From Candidatus Harpocratesius repetitus (GTDB lineage: Archaea > Asgardarchaeota > Lokiarchaeia > Sigyniarchaeales > Promethearchaeaceae): a stretch of DNA of 64,000 bases. Positions within the stretch are counted from its first letter, which is position 1; the number at the start of each line of letters is the position of its first letter. The notes under the pieces were generated by a model. That model was not told the origin of the DNA. It saw only the letters and a program-made list of their open reading frames with translations, and did no database searches. Positions 55,606 through 64,000 of the stretch are shown here, one piece after another. The DNA lies in NCBI GenBank assembly GCA_021498095.1, contig JAIZWK010000001.1, positions 186,001 to 250,000 on the forward strand, read 5' to 3'. A program made the position numbers and the translations under genes.

Positions 55606-57051
55606 ATGATAACCATCTATGACGATCTCATGAATGATTTTCGGGAATTTCACACAATTCGCAACGGTTTCGTCACTATGTATGTTTGCGGGATTACAGC
55701 TTACGATTCTCCCCATATTGGGCATGCTAGGTCTGCTGTAGCATTTGATATAATTCGTCGATATTTGGAATTCCATGGTTATGAAGTGAAGTATGTGATG
55801 AATTATACAGATGTGGACGATAAAATGATTCAACGAGCAAACGAAGCTGGAACAACTATTTATGAAATTGCTGAAAAATACATTCAAGAATATGAACGCA
55901 TGCAAAAAGCACTTAGAATAAAGACACCTACAGTTCGACCCCGTGCCACACAAGAAATTCCTGACATGATAAAAATGATCCAAACTTTAGAAGAAAAAGG
56001 ATATACATACGTTTCTGAAGGCAGTGTTTATTTTGACACATCAAAAATGGAAGGATATAAATCGCTGTTTCGAAAAAAAGAAGCGGAAGGGGATGAATCT
56101 GAATTTACACAATCAGAATTTGCCGAACAAAAGCGAAATATTGAAGATTTTGTACTTTGGAAAAAGGAAAAACCAGGAGAACCATCATGGGATTCTCCAT
56201 GGGGTAAAGGTCGACCAGGATGGCACCTTGAATGTTCAGTAATGGCTCAGAAATATTTAGGCTCAACTATTGATATTCATGGCGGAGGTAAAGATCTTAA
56301 GCGCCCTCATCACCAAAATGAGATTGCCCAATCAGAATGTGCAAACAACCAGAAATTCGTTAATTATTGGATGCATAACGGCTTTTTAAACATTAATAAC
56401 GAAAAGATGTCAAAATCATTGGGGAATTTTATTCCATTAATGGAGATGCTTGAAAAATTCCCCGGAACTTTAATCCGTTATTATTTTGCCACATCTTACT
56501 ATAAACGACCTATGGATTTCAGCATGGATAAGTTGGAAGAAGCAAAGAAAAATTTGGAGAAGATCCAAAAATTCTATCAGCAATTGAAATCTTATCCAAA
56601 TATAAAAGATCTTCCTGGAGATGATCCAGAATTAGTCCTTCAACAAGAGGAGTTAAAAAAATTTGAGGATAATTTCTTGGATGCTATGGATTATGATTTT
56701 AACACAGCAAAGGCTATGGGATTTTTCTTTTCCATGATGAACTTCTTCCAAAGAAAGATAATAAACGCAGGAAAAGTATTAAGTGCGAGTGTTCAAGAAG
56801 ATTTAATCCGATTTCTAAATGACATCGACCAAGTTTTTCAATTTATAGTGGTTGAAGATCAATACGGCCCCGAATCTTCAGAATGGAAAGATAAAATGGA
56901 TGAATTAGTCGAGAGTATTCTGCAATTACGTAAAACAATGAAAAAGGAAAAAAAATATGATATTGCAGATAAATTGCGCGATCTATTAGTAAAAAATGGA
57001 ATAAAAGTCGATGACAAGGGTATGGATTACAGTTGGGAATACTTAAATTAA
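55606..57051 (+). CDS. cysS: Cysteinyl-tRNA synthetase
   Basis: 481 residues: zinc Cys 28 in YVCGITAYD, HIGH at 37-40, second zinc Cys in GWHLECS, further zinc ligands in PHHQNEIAQSE, and KMSKS at 267-271. The anticodon-binding helix bundle fills the C-terminus. It attaches Cys to tRNA-Cys, whose gene is the divergent neighbour. This is the ordinary direct route, so the window does not suggest the SepRS/SepCysS pathway. The ATG at 55606 begins the conserved MITIYDDL start. Confidence 0.96.
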   Translation: MITIYDDLMNDFREFHTIRNGFVTMYVCGITAYDSPHIGHARSAVAFDIIRRYLEFHGYEVKYVMNYTDVDDKMIQRANEAGTTIYEIAEKYIQEYERMQKALRIKTPTVRPRATQEIPDMIKMIQTLEEKGYTYVSEGSVYFDTSKMEGYKSLFRKKEAEGDESEFTQSEFAEQKRNIEDFVLWKKEKPGEPSWDSPWGKGRPGWHLECSVMAQKYLGSTIDIHGGGKDLKRPHHQNEIAQSECANNQKFVNYWMHNGFLNINNEKMSKSLGNFIPLMEMLEKFPGTLIRYYFATSYYKRPMDFSMDKLEEAKKNLEKIQKFYQQLKSYPNIKDLPGDDPELVLQQEELKKFEDNFLDAMDYDFNTAKAMGFFFSMMNFFQRKIINAGKVLSASVQEDLIRFLNDIDQVFQFIVVEDQYGPESSEWKDKMDELVESILQLRKTMKKEKKYDIADKLRDLLVKNGIKVDDKGMDYSWEYLN

Positions 57052-57080
57052 ACGATATTAAGAAATCTACCCAATGATTT

Positions 57081-57124
57081 CCTTTTTTCTTTATTCTTCT
57101 ACTTTTTTTATTCTACTTTTTTTT
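57081..57124 (+). terminator. Oligo-T terminator after cysS
   Basis: T-tracts of 6, 7 and 8 T in 44 bp, 30 bp after the stop codon of cysS. The convergent TPR gene ends 74 bp further on. Confidence 0.5.
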
Positions 57125-57197
57125 AATCAATCATTTATTCTTTATTGAATCCTTAAATGAATATTTTTAGAATCTTTTACTGAATTATGTATTGGAA

Positions 57198-57836
57198 TCA
57201 TTTTTTGGATTTCTTTTTCGGTTTTTTTTTCGATTTGGATTCATTAAATAACCGTTTGGCTTCTTCTAGTTTTGTTTTTGCTTCTTCATGAGATGGTGAA
57301 ATATCTAATACTTTTTTAAAACTCAAAATTGCAGGTTCATAACGGCCTAATTCAATATTTATCAAACCAATAAAGAACCATGGTTCTGTGGCATCTTCTT
57401 TTAATTTTAATGAGTGGATGAAGAAATCTCTTGCTTTATCGAATTTCTTTTCTTTGAAATACATTTTTCCATAAGATATATCATTTAAATAGCGCCCTTG
57501 TAAATCTTGCTTTTTTTCTTCTTCTTTCTTGTAATCAATTGTAGCAGGTTTTCCTTTTAATAAACCTTCTTGTAAATTTTTCCGATATACCAAGAATGCT
57601 AAAAAGAGAAGAATAAAAAAAGGAACTAATAAGTTTCTCCATTCACGTTTTACTAATGAAAGAATTAAAAATATTAATGATAATCCCATTAAAGAGAGAG
57701 CAACTATTTTATTTTGCTTTGAAGTTAAGTAAATTCGGATTTGAGAATATATAACCCATAGTATAATTCCGCCTAAGAGACTAATTACATTTATCCAATT
57801 TAAAGAATTAAAATCGATGAGAATCATAAAGGTCAT
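57198..57836 (-). CDS. Membrane-anchored TPR protein
   Basis: The 212 residues have three hydrophobic helices at the start (about 12-30, 42-58 and 68-84), a charged linker, then two TPR units (GKMYFKEKKFDKARDFFIHSLKL and EPWFFIGLINIELGRYEPAILSFKKVLDI) and a Lys-rich tail. TPRs bind partner proteins at the inner face of the membrane. The partner is unknown. Confidence 0.75.
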   Translation of the reverse strand: MTFMILIDFNSLNWINVISLLGGIILWVIYSQIRIYLTSKQNKIVALSLMGLSLIFLILSLVKREWRNLLVPFFILLFLAFLVYRKNLQEGLLKGKPATIDYKKEEEKKQDLQGRYLNDISYGKMYFKEKKFDKARDFFIHSLKLKEDATEPWFFIGLINIELGRYEPAILSFKKVLDISPSHEEAKTKLEEAKRLFNESKSKKKPKKKSKK

Positions 57837-58044
57837 AAAAAATAATGTGTGTTAAACTAAAAATTTGGCTAAATTATAAGAATGATTTTGGCGCAAAGAT
57901 GAAATAATTAACAATTCTATACTGATCAAAGTTGATCAAAAATTTTTTTTAAGTTAATAAGATTAATCATTATCAAATCAGAACTCACAAAATCGAACAA
58001 AATTCTTATAAGGATCAGCTACAGATATTATTACAATGAATGCT

Positions 58045-58051
58045 GGAGGAG
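58045..58051 (+). promoter_or_regulatory. Strong Shine-Dalgarno site fixing a GTG start
   Basis: GGAGGAG lies 4 bases before GTG 58056 and decides for this start of the P-type ATPase gene. Confidence 0.75.
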
Positions 58052-58055
58052 AAAC

Positions 58056-60929
58056 GTGGCAATCGCATACTATTTGAACGATGATACTGATACTCCCGCC
58101 CATATGCAGACAGTTGAAGGTATATTTAAACGCTTTCATAGCTCATCGGAGGGACTATCAACAGAAACAGCAAATTTACGATTAAAGAAAGCGGGATCGA
58201 ATAAAATACCCAAACGGAAAAAAAGTTTTTATCAGAAATATGTAAAACCCGTTGTAAATTTGATGATGTTGATTCTGTTTATTGCCGCACTGGTTCAAAT
58301 TTTCTTCTATTACAAGTATAATGAAGGATCACTATTTGGACCCGTGGTTATTATATTTATTTTACTTCTTAATTTAATTATCGGAATGCGACAGCAATAT
58401 AAAGCTGAAAAGACGTTAGATGCTTTAGAAAAATTAACTGCATTCAAAGCTAAAGTATTAAGAGACGGACATATCATAGAAATATCTACCGATCGAATAG
58501 TTCCTGGAGACATAATGATTCTTTCTCAAGGAGATTTCATTTCAGCTGACGGTAGATTAATTGAAGTGAATGATTTTTCTGTAAATGAATCAATTTTAAC
58601 AGGAGAAATAAATCCAGTAAATAAAATTGTAGAAAGGTTGGAGAAACGAGATTTATCACTTCAAGAACAAGTAAACATGGTATTCAATTCGACATTTGTT
58701 GCTTCTGGAAATGCGAGAGCAGTAATAACTGCTACTGGGATACATACTGAAATTGGAAAAATATCGAAAGGTATTGTTCAAAAAGAGAAACGAGATATCC
58801 CATTACAGCACCAAATGAATAAATTGGCAACAGGTTTAGGACTGCTTGTTTTAGGAATTGTAGTTCTTCTATTTTTAGTTCAATATTTGCAACACGGAAT
58901 AACAGATTTGATTTCTGAGTTAAGTTGGCTTATTTATTTAGCAGTTGCTGCGATTCCTCTCAATTTTCCAATTATTACGACATTAATTTTATTAACTGGG
59001 GTTATTCAATTAGCTCGAAAACAAGCAATCGTTAGAAACCTAAATTCTGTAGAAACTATGGGGAGATTAACCTACATCTGTACTGATAAAACTGGAACTT
59101 TAACAAAAAATGAAATGACTGTTCAACAGATTTATCATGATGGAAAAATCTATCATGTTGATGGGATTGGGTATAAAGCAGAAGGAAAAATCACCTTAGA
59201 CAAGAAACCTATAGATATTATGCAAGAGTTATATCTATGGAAATTAATCAGTATTGGAGCGGTTAATAACAACGCTCAATTTCAAGAAGAAACAATTAAA
59301 CTCAAGAAAGGAAAAACAACTCAATTAAAAGTTCTTGGTATGCCTACAGAAGGTGCCTTATTAATTTTAGCAGAAAAAGCAGGGATAAAACCAGAAGTAG
59401 AAAGATCAAATCATGAAATGCTCCGAGAAATTAGTTTTAGTTCAGAAAGAAAACGTATGACCAAGATAATTAAACAAGAAGATCAAGTTCAAGCAATAAC
59501 CAAAGGAGCTGTTGAAGTATTACTTACTTTAAGTTCTTATACTATTGTTAATGGAGAAATTCAACCTTTAACTGGAGAAAAAAGACAAGAAATACTTAAA
59601 TGGACCCAAAATTTCGCTAAAAGTGGACTACGAACTCTTGGTTTTGCCTATTCGACATTACATGATATAACAAATTATAAAGAAATAAAACCAGAATTAA
59701 TTGAAAAAGATTTAATATTTCTTGGATTTGTTGGTATTTTAGATCCACCCCGTGAAGGTGTTCCAGAGGCAGTAAAAATTTGTCAAGAAGCCGGAATAAA
59801 GGTTGCAATGATTACTGGAGATCATCCAATGACTGCATTAGCTATCGCAAAGAAGACTAATATTTACCATGATGGTGATTTAATCGCTAGTGGTCATGAG
59901 ATTAGAAATATGGATGCTAATGATATCCTAAAAACTACAGTATTTTCAAGAGTAGCACCTGAGGATAAAGAAATAATTGTGAAATCGCTTCAATCAAAAA
60001 ATCAAATTGTTGCAATGACAGGTGATGGTGTAAATGATGCATTAGCTCTTGAAAACGCAGATGTTGGAATCGCCATGGGATTAAAGGGAACTGATGTAGC
60101 AAAAAATGCTGCTGATTTAATCCTAACAGATGATTCATTTAAGACAATTGAAACTGCACTTTATCACGGTCGAGGTTTATTTAACAATATTAGATCAACA
60201 ATTGTATTTCTGTTAATAATCGATTTGATGGAATTATCTGTTTTAACCACAGTTTCCTTATTATTTGGTGGGGAATTTCTTAATTCATTCCAATTATTAA
60301 TCTTATACGCATCTATACACTTTTTCCCTCCAATTGGATTAATTTTTGATAAATATTCTTTAGATTTAATGAAAGAACCACCAAAAAAGGTAGGAGATCC
60401 CCTTATCACACGTTCCTATAAGTTTATAATGTTTGTTCAAATTATATTTATTGCTTTACTTCTTATCGGAATTTGGCATGCTGTTTATAAAGGTGTAATA
60501 TCATTAAATCCAGAAAATTTAACAGATGTTGTATTTACAAATCCAATTACAAACGAAGTTATTACTGGATATACATACAAAGGTGATAGGATAATATTTG
60601 AACCTGGAATAAATGATGAACTCTTTCGTGTATTTAAAGCACAATCCATGTGTTTTGTTACACTATTCATTTGTGAAATTTGGGTAGCGTTAGAATGTCG
60701 TTCAAATAAACGGAGTTTAATTAAAAATCAATTTAACATGGTTATGAGCATTTTACTTTGGTTTTCTGTTGCTATTCTAATCTTTTTAACCCAGAATCCT
60801 GTTGCACGTGCTTATCTAAATATAGTACCTTTAAGCACTATGGATTGGATTATTTCAATAGGAGCATCTTTTCTATTTTTAATTTTTGTTGAAATTATGA
60901 AATCATTTTTACGAAAAAATCAAAAATAA
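58056..60929 (+). CDS. P2-like cation-transporting P-type ATPase
   Basis: 957 residues with the full catalytic set: TGE (182-184), phosphorylated Asp 344 in CTDKTGTLT, nucleotide-site KGAVEVLL, MITGDHP, and MTGDGVNDALAL. The layout (four plus six helices) and VRNLNSVETMG after M4 place it near SERCA/PMA-type ATPases. However, the M4 ion-binding motif is PLNFP (301-305) in place of PEGLP, and the M6 region reads ILYASIHFFPPIGLIFD rather than N-x-x-T-D, so the acidic Ca2+ ligands are missing. The transported ion is therefore uncertain. The GTG start follows a strong ribosome-binding site. Confidence 0.9.
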   Translation: MAIAYYLNDDTDTPAHMQTVEGIFKRFHSSSEGLSTETANLRLKKAGSNKIPKRKKSFYQKYVKPVVNLMMLILFIAALVQIFFYYKYNEGSLFGPVVIIFILLLNLIIGMRQQYKAEKTLDALEKLTAFKAKVLRDGHIIEISTDRIVPGDIMILSQGDFISADGRLIEVNDFSVNESILTGEINPVNKIVERLEKRDLSLQEQVNMVFNSTFVASGNARAVITATGIHTEIGKISKGIVQKEKRDIPLQHQMNKLATGLGLLVLGIVVLLFLVQYLQHGITDLISELSWLIYLAVAAIPLNFPIITTLILLTGVIQLARKQAIVRNLNSVETMGRLTYICTDKTGTLTKNEMTVQQIYHDGKIYHVDGIGYKAEGKITLDKKPIDIMQELYLWKLISIGAVNNNAQFQEETIKLKKGKTTQLKVLGMPTEGALLILAEKAGIKPEVERSNHEMLREISFSSERKRMTKIIKQEDQVQAITKGAVEVLLTLSSYTIVNGEIQPLTGEKRQEILKWTQNFAKSGLRTLGFAYSTLHDITNYKEIKPELIEKDLIFLGFVGILDPPREGVPEAVKICQEAGIKVAMITGDHPMTALAIAKKTNIYHDGDLIASGHEIRNMDANDILKTTVFSRVAPEDKEIIVKSLQSKNQIVAMTGDGVNDALALENADVGIAMGLKGTDVAKNAADLILTDDSFKTIETALYHGRGLFNNIRSTIVFLLIIDLMELSVLTTVSLLFGGEFLNSFQLLILYASIHFFPPIGLIFDKYSLDLMKEPPKKVGDPLITRSYKFIMFVQIIFIALLLIGIWHAVYKGVISLNPENLTDVVFTNPITNEVITGYTYKGDRIIFEPGINDELFRVFKAQSMCFVTLFICEIWVALECRSNKRSLIKNQFNMVMSILLWFSVAILIFLTQNPVARAYLNIVPLSTMDWIISIGASFLFLIFVEIMKSFLRKNQK

Positions 60930-61223
60930 AAACAAAACACCAATGTCTTGGATCTAATCCAAACAATTTTTTTATTTCGTTTTTCCGACGAAAATTATTC
61001 TTCCTCGATGAAATAGATATTAAAAGATAGATTTCCCAAGCAATCCAAATGGAGAAATTAACTGAAAGGGAAAAATCTCTACGAAGTTCAATCACAATTT
61101 TGGATGGTACTTAAAGTAATCAAAAGATGAGTTATGTTAAAAATTTGAATCCGAAATGGAATCTTGGGTAAATTTTGGAATTTTATTTTCAAAACATTTA
61201 CAAAGGAGGGGGACAATTATTTA
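60930..61223. other. Intergenic, nothing recognised
   Basis: AT-rich spacer between the P-type ATPase gene and the left end of the second insertion sequence. I see no ORF, RNA or repeat. Confidence 0.4.
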
Positions 61224-62494
61224 ATCGCCAAACCAAATAACCACCCTAAAGGTGAACCATGAAGTTTGTCCCCAATACATAAAAATAAACGCCAAAATAA
61301 AAAGAAATCGAATTTTTATCAGCGTTTTATTCTTGATTTGAAAATTAAAGGTTTATCGTTAAACGAAATCCAGGATCATTTACGAGTATGTCATAATTAC
61401 AACAGCTCTATTAGAAGTATTAGAAATATTTTATGTGATTTAGGTGCAAAAGCTAAAATTATCAATCGATTTTACGATAACAAAGTTCTGCCTAAAATTA
61501 AAGTAGCTGAAGCCGATGAAATCTACCTGGGTCGCAATGGTATGTATGTAGGAATTGCTGATAAAAATTCCAACTATTTAGTTTCTCTAACTCAGTTAAA
61601 TTCTAAAAATACGGAATCTTTTCAAAAATTTTTTAGCCAATTTTCAAATAACTTAACTTCTCTGGTTGCATGGGTGACTGACGGGCTGCACACCTATAAT
61701 CCTGTGTTAAATTCGACGTATCCAGATATTACTCATATAATTTGCCACGTGCATACGTATCGGGAAGTAAAAAAAGAACAAGAAGTCTACAATCGGAAAG
61801 CGCGTCGGAAATATAAAAAGCTGAAGAAAATACGAGAAAATTTAAAAAATGCAGAAAAACACCTAAAAAGTAACCAAAAGACCGTCAGTGCTGCAATAAT
61901 TTCCATGAATGCGGCTGAATCTGAGCGAGATCAATTCTATTTGAAACACGGAATTAAAAAATACAGCATAACAAAAAAATTAAAAGCACAGCGTGCAAAA
62001 TATGCAATATATTAAATCTAAAATCATTGCTCTTCAAAGTGGACGACTTGTAAAGGAATTTAAAGATTTGTTAGACAGCAAATGGGATGAATTTGAGAAA
62101 AAAGAGCGTCGTTTACTGAAAATTTACTCTGATTCACCATATCCAATTGCTAAAAAACTAGCAAAAATTATTTCAAATAAGAAAAAGGTATTTAACGATA
62201 AAGTTGAGAAGATTCAAAGCATAATTCTACCCAATCGAGCTAATACCAACACAATTGAATCAATTTTCGGTAGATATCGACTTTTTTTTAAGAAATATCG
62301 AAAAATGAAAGATACTAAATACTCTAAGGCTGTATTTGAAATATTAAGATTGCACCATAATCTTTCTCCACCTTATACAGGTTCAAATCAGGATAGATCT
62401 CCTATAATTAGAGTCGGAATCAAAACTAAATATATAAATTCTATAGATCGATTATGTGGAATGATTTCGTGATTTCAGTAATTAGTTTGGCGAT
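61224..62494 (+). mobile_element. Second insertion sequence, about 1.27 kb
   Basis: Left end ATCGCCAAACCAAATA (61224-61239) is the near-perfect inverse of TAATTAGTTTGGCGAT at the right end (to 62494), 14 of 16 positions. It carries one broken transposase. No target duplication is visible, so the exact ends may be a few bases off or the flanks have changed since insertion. Confidence 0.75.
61266..62472 (+). pseudogene. DDE transposase, frameshifted by loss of one AT unit
   Basis: Two frames make one transposase of about 400 residues: a helical DNA-binding start (LKIKGLSLNEIQDHLRV), first acid in VAEADEIYLGRNG, second Asp in AWVTDGLHTY, and last Glu in NTNTIESIFGRYR. The frame changes between 61984 and 62015: GCAATATATT should have one more AT (reading KYAIYIKSKII). 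It starts at TTG 61266. The NTIES-FG-R end and IYLGRNGMYVG strand suggest an rve-type fold, but I cannot name the IS family. Confidence 0.75.
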
Positions 62495-62856
62495 CGTTTC
62501 CTTCTTAAATTCCAAATTCTAAATTAAATTTGAGCCAATAAATTGATGATATTTGTAGAATCTTTGAATTAGTGCAATGAAATCCATGTAAAAATATCAA
62601 ATTTTTGATAAAAGATTAAAAAAAGAAAGATTTTTTATTGATTAAGATCCAATGTCTTTTATTTTTTTCCTTAATCTTTATGAGGTTATACAGAATTCGA
62701 AAAATTGAAGAAAATTCGGAAATCTTGCATCATTTATCCATAAACTCCAAATCTATCCCAATTTTAAATTTGTCGAAAAATCGTTTAAGAAAAATATATA
62801 TAATTAAGTTAATAATTCAAAGAAAAATGATGGAAATGTGAAATTCTTGAATGCAT
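62495..62856. other. Intergenic, nothing recognised
   Basis: AT-rich flank of the insertion sequence. A 67-codon frame (62638-62841) is hydrophobic and low-complexity and not credible as a gene. Confidence 0.35.
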
Positions 62857-63189
62857 TTAATGTTTTAAAAATGCCGACTCAAATAGTAATTGGATGCATG
62901 GGAATATTGTCGAAAATATTGATCCAAAAGATAGAATTTGATTAAGATAAAAAAAATTGCTAGAGCCTGGAACGTTTTTCTTATATAAAATATATTTTTC
63001 TTCGAATTTTGGAATTAACATTTTTTCTTCTTCAACAACTCCATTAATAGATTGAATTATAACTAAAATTATCCCAATACAGAGAAAAATTAAAGATCCT
63101 GTAATGCTCCCGAATAATAATCCGTTTATCATAAACATTCCAACGAAGGGGAATAGCGCGATTTCTGGGGATGGCGGCTTGGGATTATT
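62857..63189 (-). pseudogene. Isoprenylcysteine methyltransferase-like C-terminal remnant
   Basis: The frame is open from 63189 (after TAA 63190-63192) and reads NNPKPPSPEIALFPFVGMFMINGLLFG, a membrane helix, then VEEEKMLIPKFEEKYILYKKNVP, the E-E-x-x-L...F-x-x-x-Y-x-x-Y-x-x-x-V end of ICMT/PEMT-type methyltransferases. A full enzyme has about 200 residues, so the N-terminal half is gone; ATG 63138 would begin in the middle of a helix. Confidence 0.55.
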
Positions 63190-63192
63190 TTA

Positions 63193-63457
63193 AACAGAGA
63201 AATGTGAAGGAACTGCGGTGCGAGGTGCATGAAAATAATAAACCTTCATACAATTTAAAAAAGAGTCTTCACTTTGAAGAAGTGGGCAAGAAAGTAGATC
63301 AATTTTATACTAAAAGGTAGTTCTACAAAAAAAATGGTTCCATATTATCCCATATGTACCTATAGAAAAATTAATTTATCCTCCAAGATTTATAATTAAA
63401 ATATTCTCATTTTTGAGAAATAGTTTTTAGAATGTAAGATAAAATAAGGTAAAAAAT
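63193..63457. other. Intergenic spacer before the last gene
   Basis: Contains the promoter region of the gene at 63458. The GC content is a little higher near 63140-63240, where the lost part of the methyltransferase might have been, but no frame is convincing. Confidence 0.3.
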
Positions 63458-63889
63458 ATGGCATCAGTTCTAGAAGAAAAAAGTAAAGAAGTTATTTTGG
63501 AATATGAAAAAGGACAAGATCCTGAAAGTAATGCATTAAATGCCAGAAAAATCCATCAAATTGGTCAAATTGTGTTGATTTTAAATATATTGGCTGGTAT
63601 TTATTTTTCGATAGTTTATAATTTTGTAATAGTTTATTTGCTGGTAGTATTTTTTACGCTCGTTTTGATGAAGAGACCTAACCTTGAAAAAATTGAACCA
63701 GAAGGATTGAAGGCAGTACTTAACTACTTTATGGGATTTCTTAAAGTGGGTTTAGTATTTTCTCTTATTTGGCTGAGTGCGGTGCTGTGGGTTAAGCTAA
63801 CACCCTATTTATTGATCCCGTTGGGAATTATATGTTACTTAGCTTGGCGAATAATTCATTTTTTCACACCGATAGACTCAAAGCATTGA
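63458..63889 (+). CDS. Small membrane protein of unknown function
   Basis: The 143 residues have a charged start of about 35 (MASVLEEKSKEVILEYEKGQD), then four membrane helices (about 36-53, 54-70, 92-108 and 112-133). No motif or family is recognised. TAAGGTAAAAAAT precedes ATG. It is followed 46 bp later by the third leader copy. Confidence 0.6.
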   Translation: MASVLEEKSKEVILEYEKGQDPESNALNARKIHQIGQIVLILNILAGIYFSIVYNFVIVYLLVVFFTLVLMKRPNLEKIEPEGLKAVLNYFMGFLKVGLVFSLIWLSAVLWVKLTPYLLIPLGIICYLAWRIIHFFTPIDSKH

Positions 63890-63934
63890 TTAACAAAAAA
63901 TTTTCCATTCTTTTTTTTTAAAAATTCTATCTTT

Positions 63935-64000
63935 TAAGAGGTTCTAGCAACTTCTTTATTTTTGACAGAATTTCCATTTTAATCTTTCATTTTCCGACAA
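63935..64000 (+). repeat. Leader repeat, copy 3 (cut by the window end)
   Basis: All 66 bases are identical to 909-974. The left border, right before TAAGAGGTTCTAG, falls at the same base in both copies, which defines one end of the repeat. The rest, and any gene behind it, lies beyond the window. Confidence 0.9.

Noticed and set aside
61984..62015. Programmed frameshift in the second transposase
   Set aside because: No slippery heptamer lies inside the overlap; the upstream A-run is followed by an in-frame stop in the new frame. Loss of one AT unit explains it.

Overview
The window is AT-rich DNA from an archaeon, most likely an Asgard archaeon (Promethearchaeota, Loki-like). The evidence is a canonical ubiquitin-conjugating E2 enzyme, longin/roadblock-like proteins, an intron-bearing tRNA-Cys, an archaeal DHH phosphoesterase, an EF-1A paralogue without its GTPase motifs, and surface proteins ending in an archaeal sorting tail (IPGY, hydrophobic stretch, RKRR). 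The genetic code looks standard: TAA, TAG and TGA all end good genes. The placement is inferred from gene content, not from a marker phylogeny.

Layout. 1-9 kb is an accessory region: a partial PIN protein, a leader repeat in front of a frameshifted unknown gene, an orphan Cas6, a DUF4143-type ATPase behind four 32-bp iterons, a second partial cas6, a longin-like gene, a decayed IS with target duplication, and small zinc-ribbon or fragment ORFs. 9-16 kb holds a CorA-like transporter, a frameshifted gene, and a locus of two small secreted paralogues plus a MacB/FtsX-type ABC permease and ATPase. 16-27 kb holds a longin paralogue with an in-frame TGA, TPR and small proteins, the pseudo-GTPase EF-1A paralogue, an RHH/UPF0175-PIN toxin-antitoxin pair, membrane proteins, a small zinc-ribbon protein, a DUF167 protein, a nucleotidyltransferase and a DHH phosphoesterase. 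27-43 kb holds surface proteins, a cupin, an iron-type alcohol dehydrogenase, an MFS carrier, a sirtuin facing the E2, two HGSNAT-like membrane acyltransferases flanking an LVIVD-repeat surface protein, and a ThiI-like protein that has lost its PP-loop. 43-53 kb holds a giant surface protein, a CoA-disulfide-reductase-like flavoprotein, an SCP2-like protein, an APH-like kinase, a bacterial-type phosphoglucose isomerase and zinc-finger proteins. 53-61 kb holds a three-gene TIGR04255-type cassette behind a second leader copy, tRNA-Cys divergent from cysS, and a P-type ATPase with unusual membrane motifs. 61-64 kb holds a second broken IS, a truncated methyltransferase, a membrane protein and the start of a third leader copy.

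The most unusual signal is a leader of about 280 bp found directly upstream of two unrelated accessory loci (909-1197 and, on the minus strand, 55030-55303). It begins a third time at the window end: 63935-64000 is identical to 909-974. This suggests interchangeable accessory, possibly defence, cassettes that share an upstream module. Several accessory genes carry frameshifts at homopolymers or AT repeats, so real pseudogenes and residual assembly errors both need considering.
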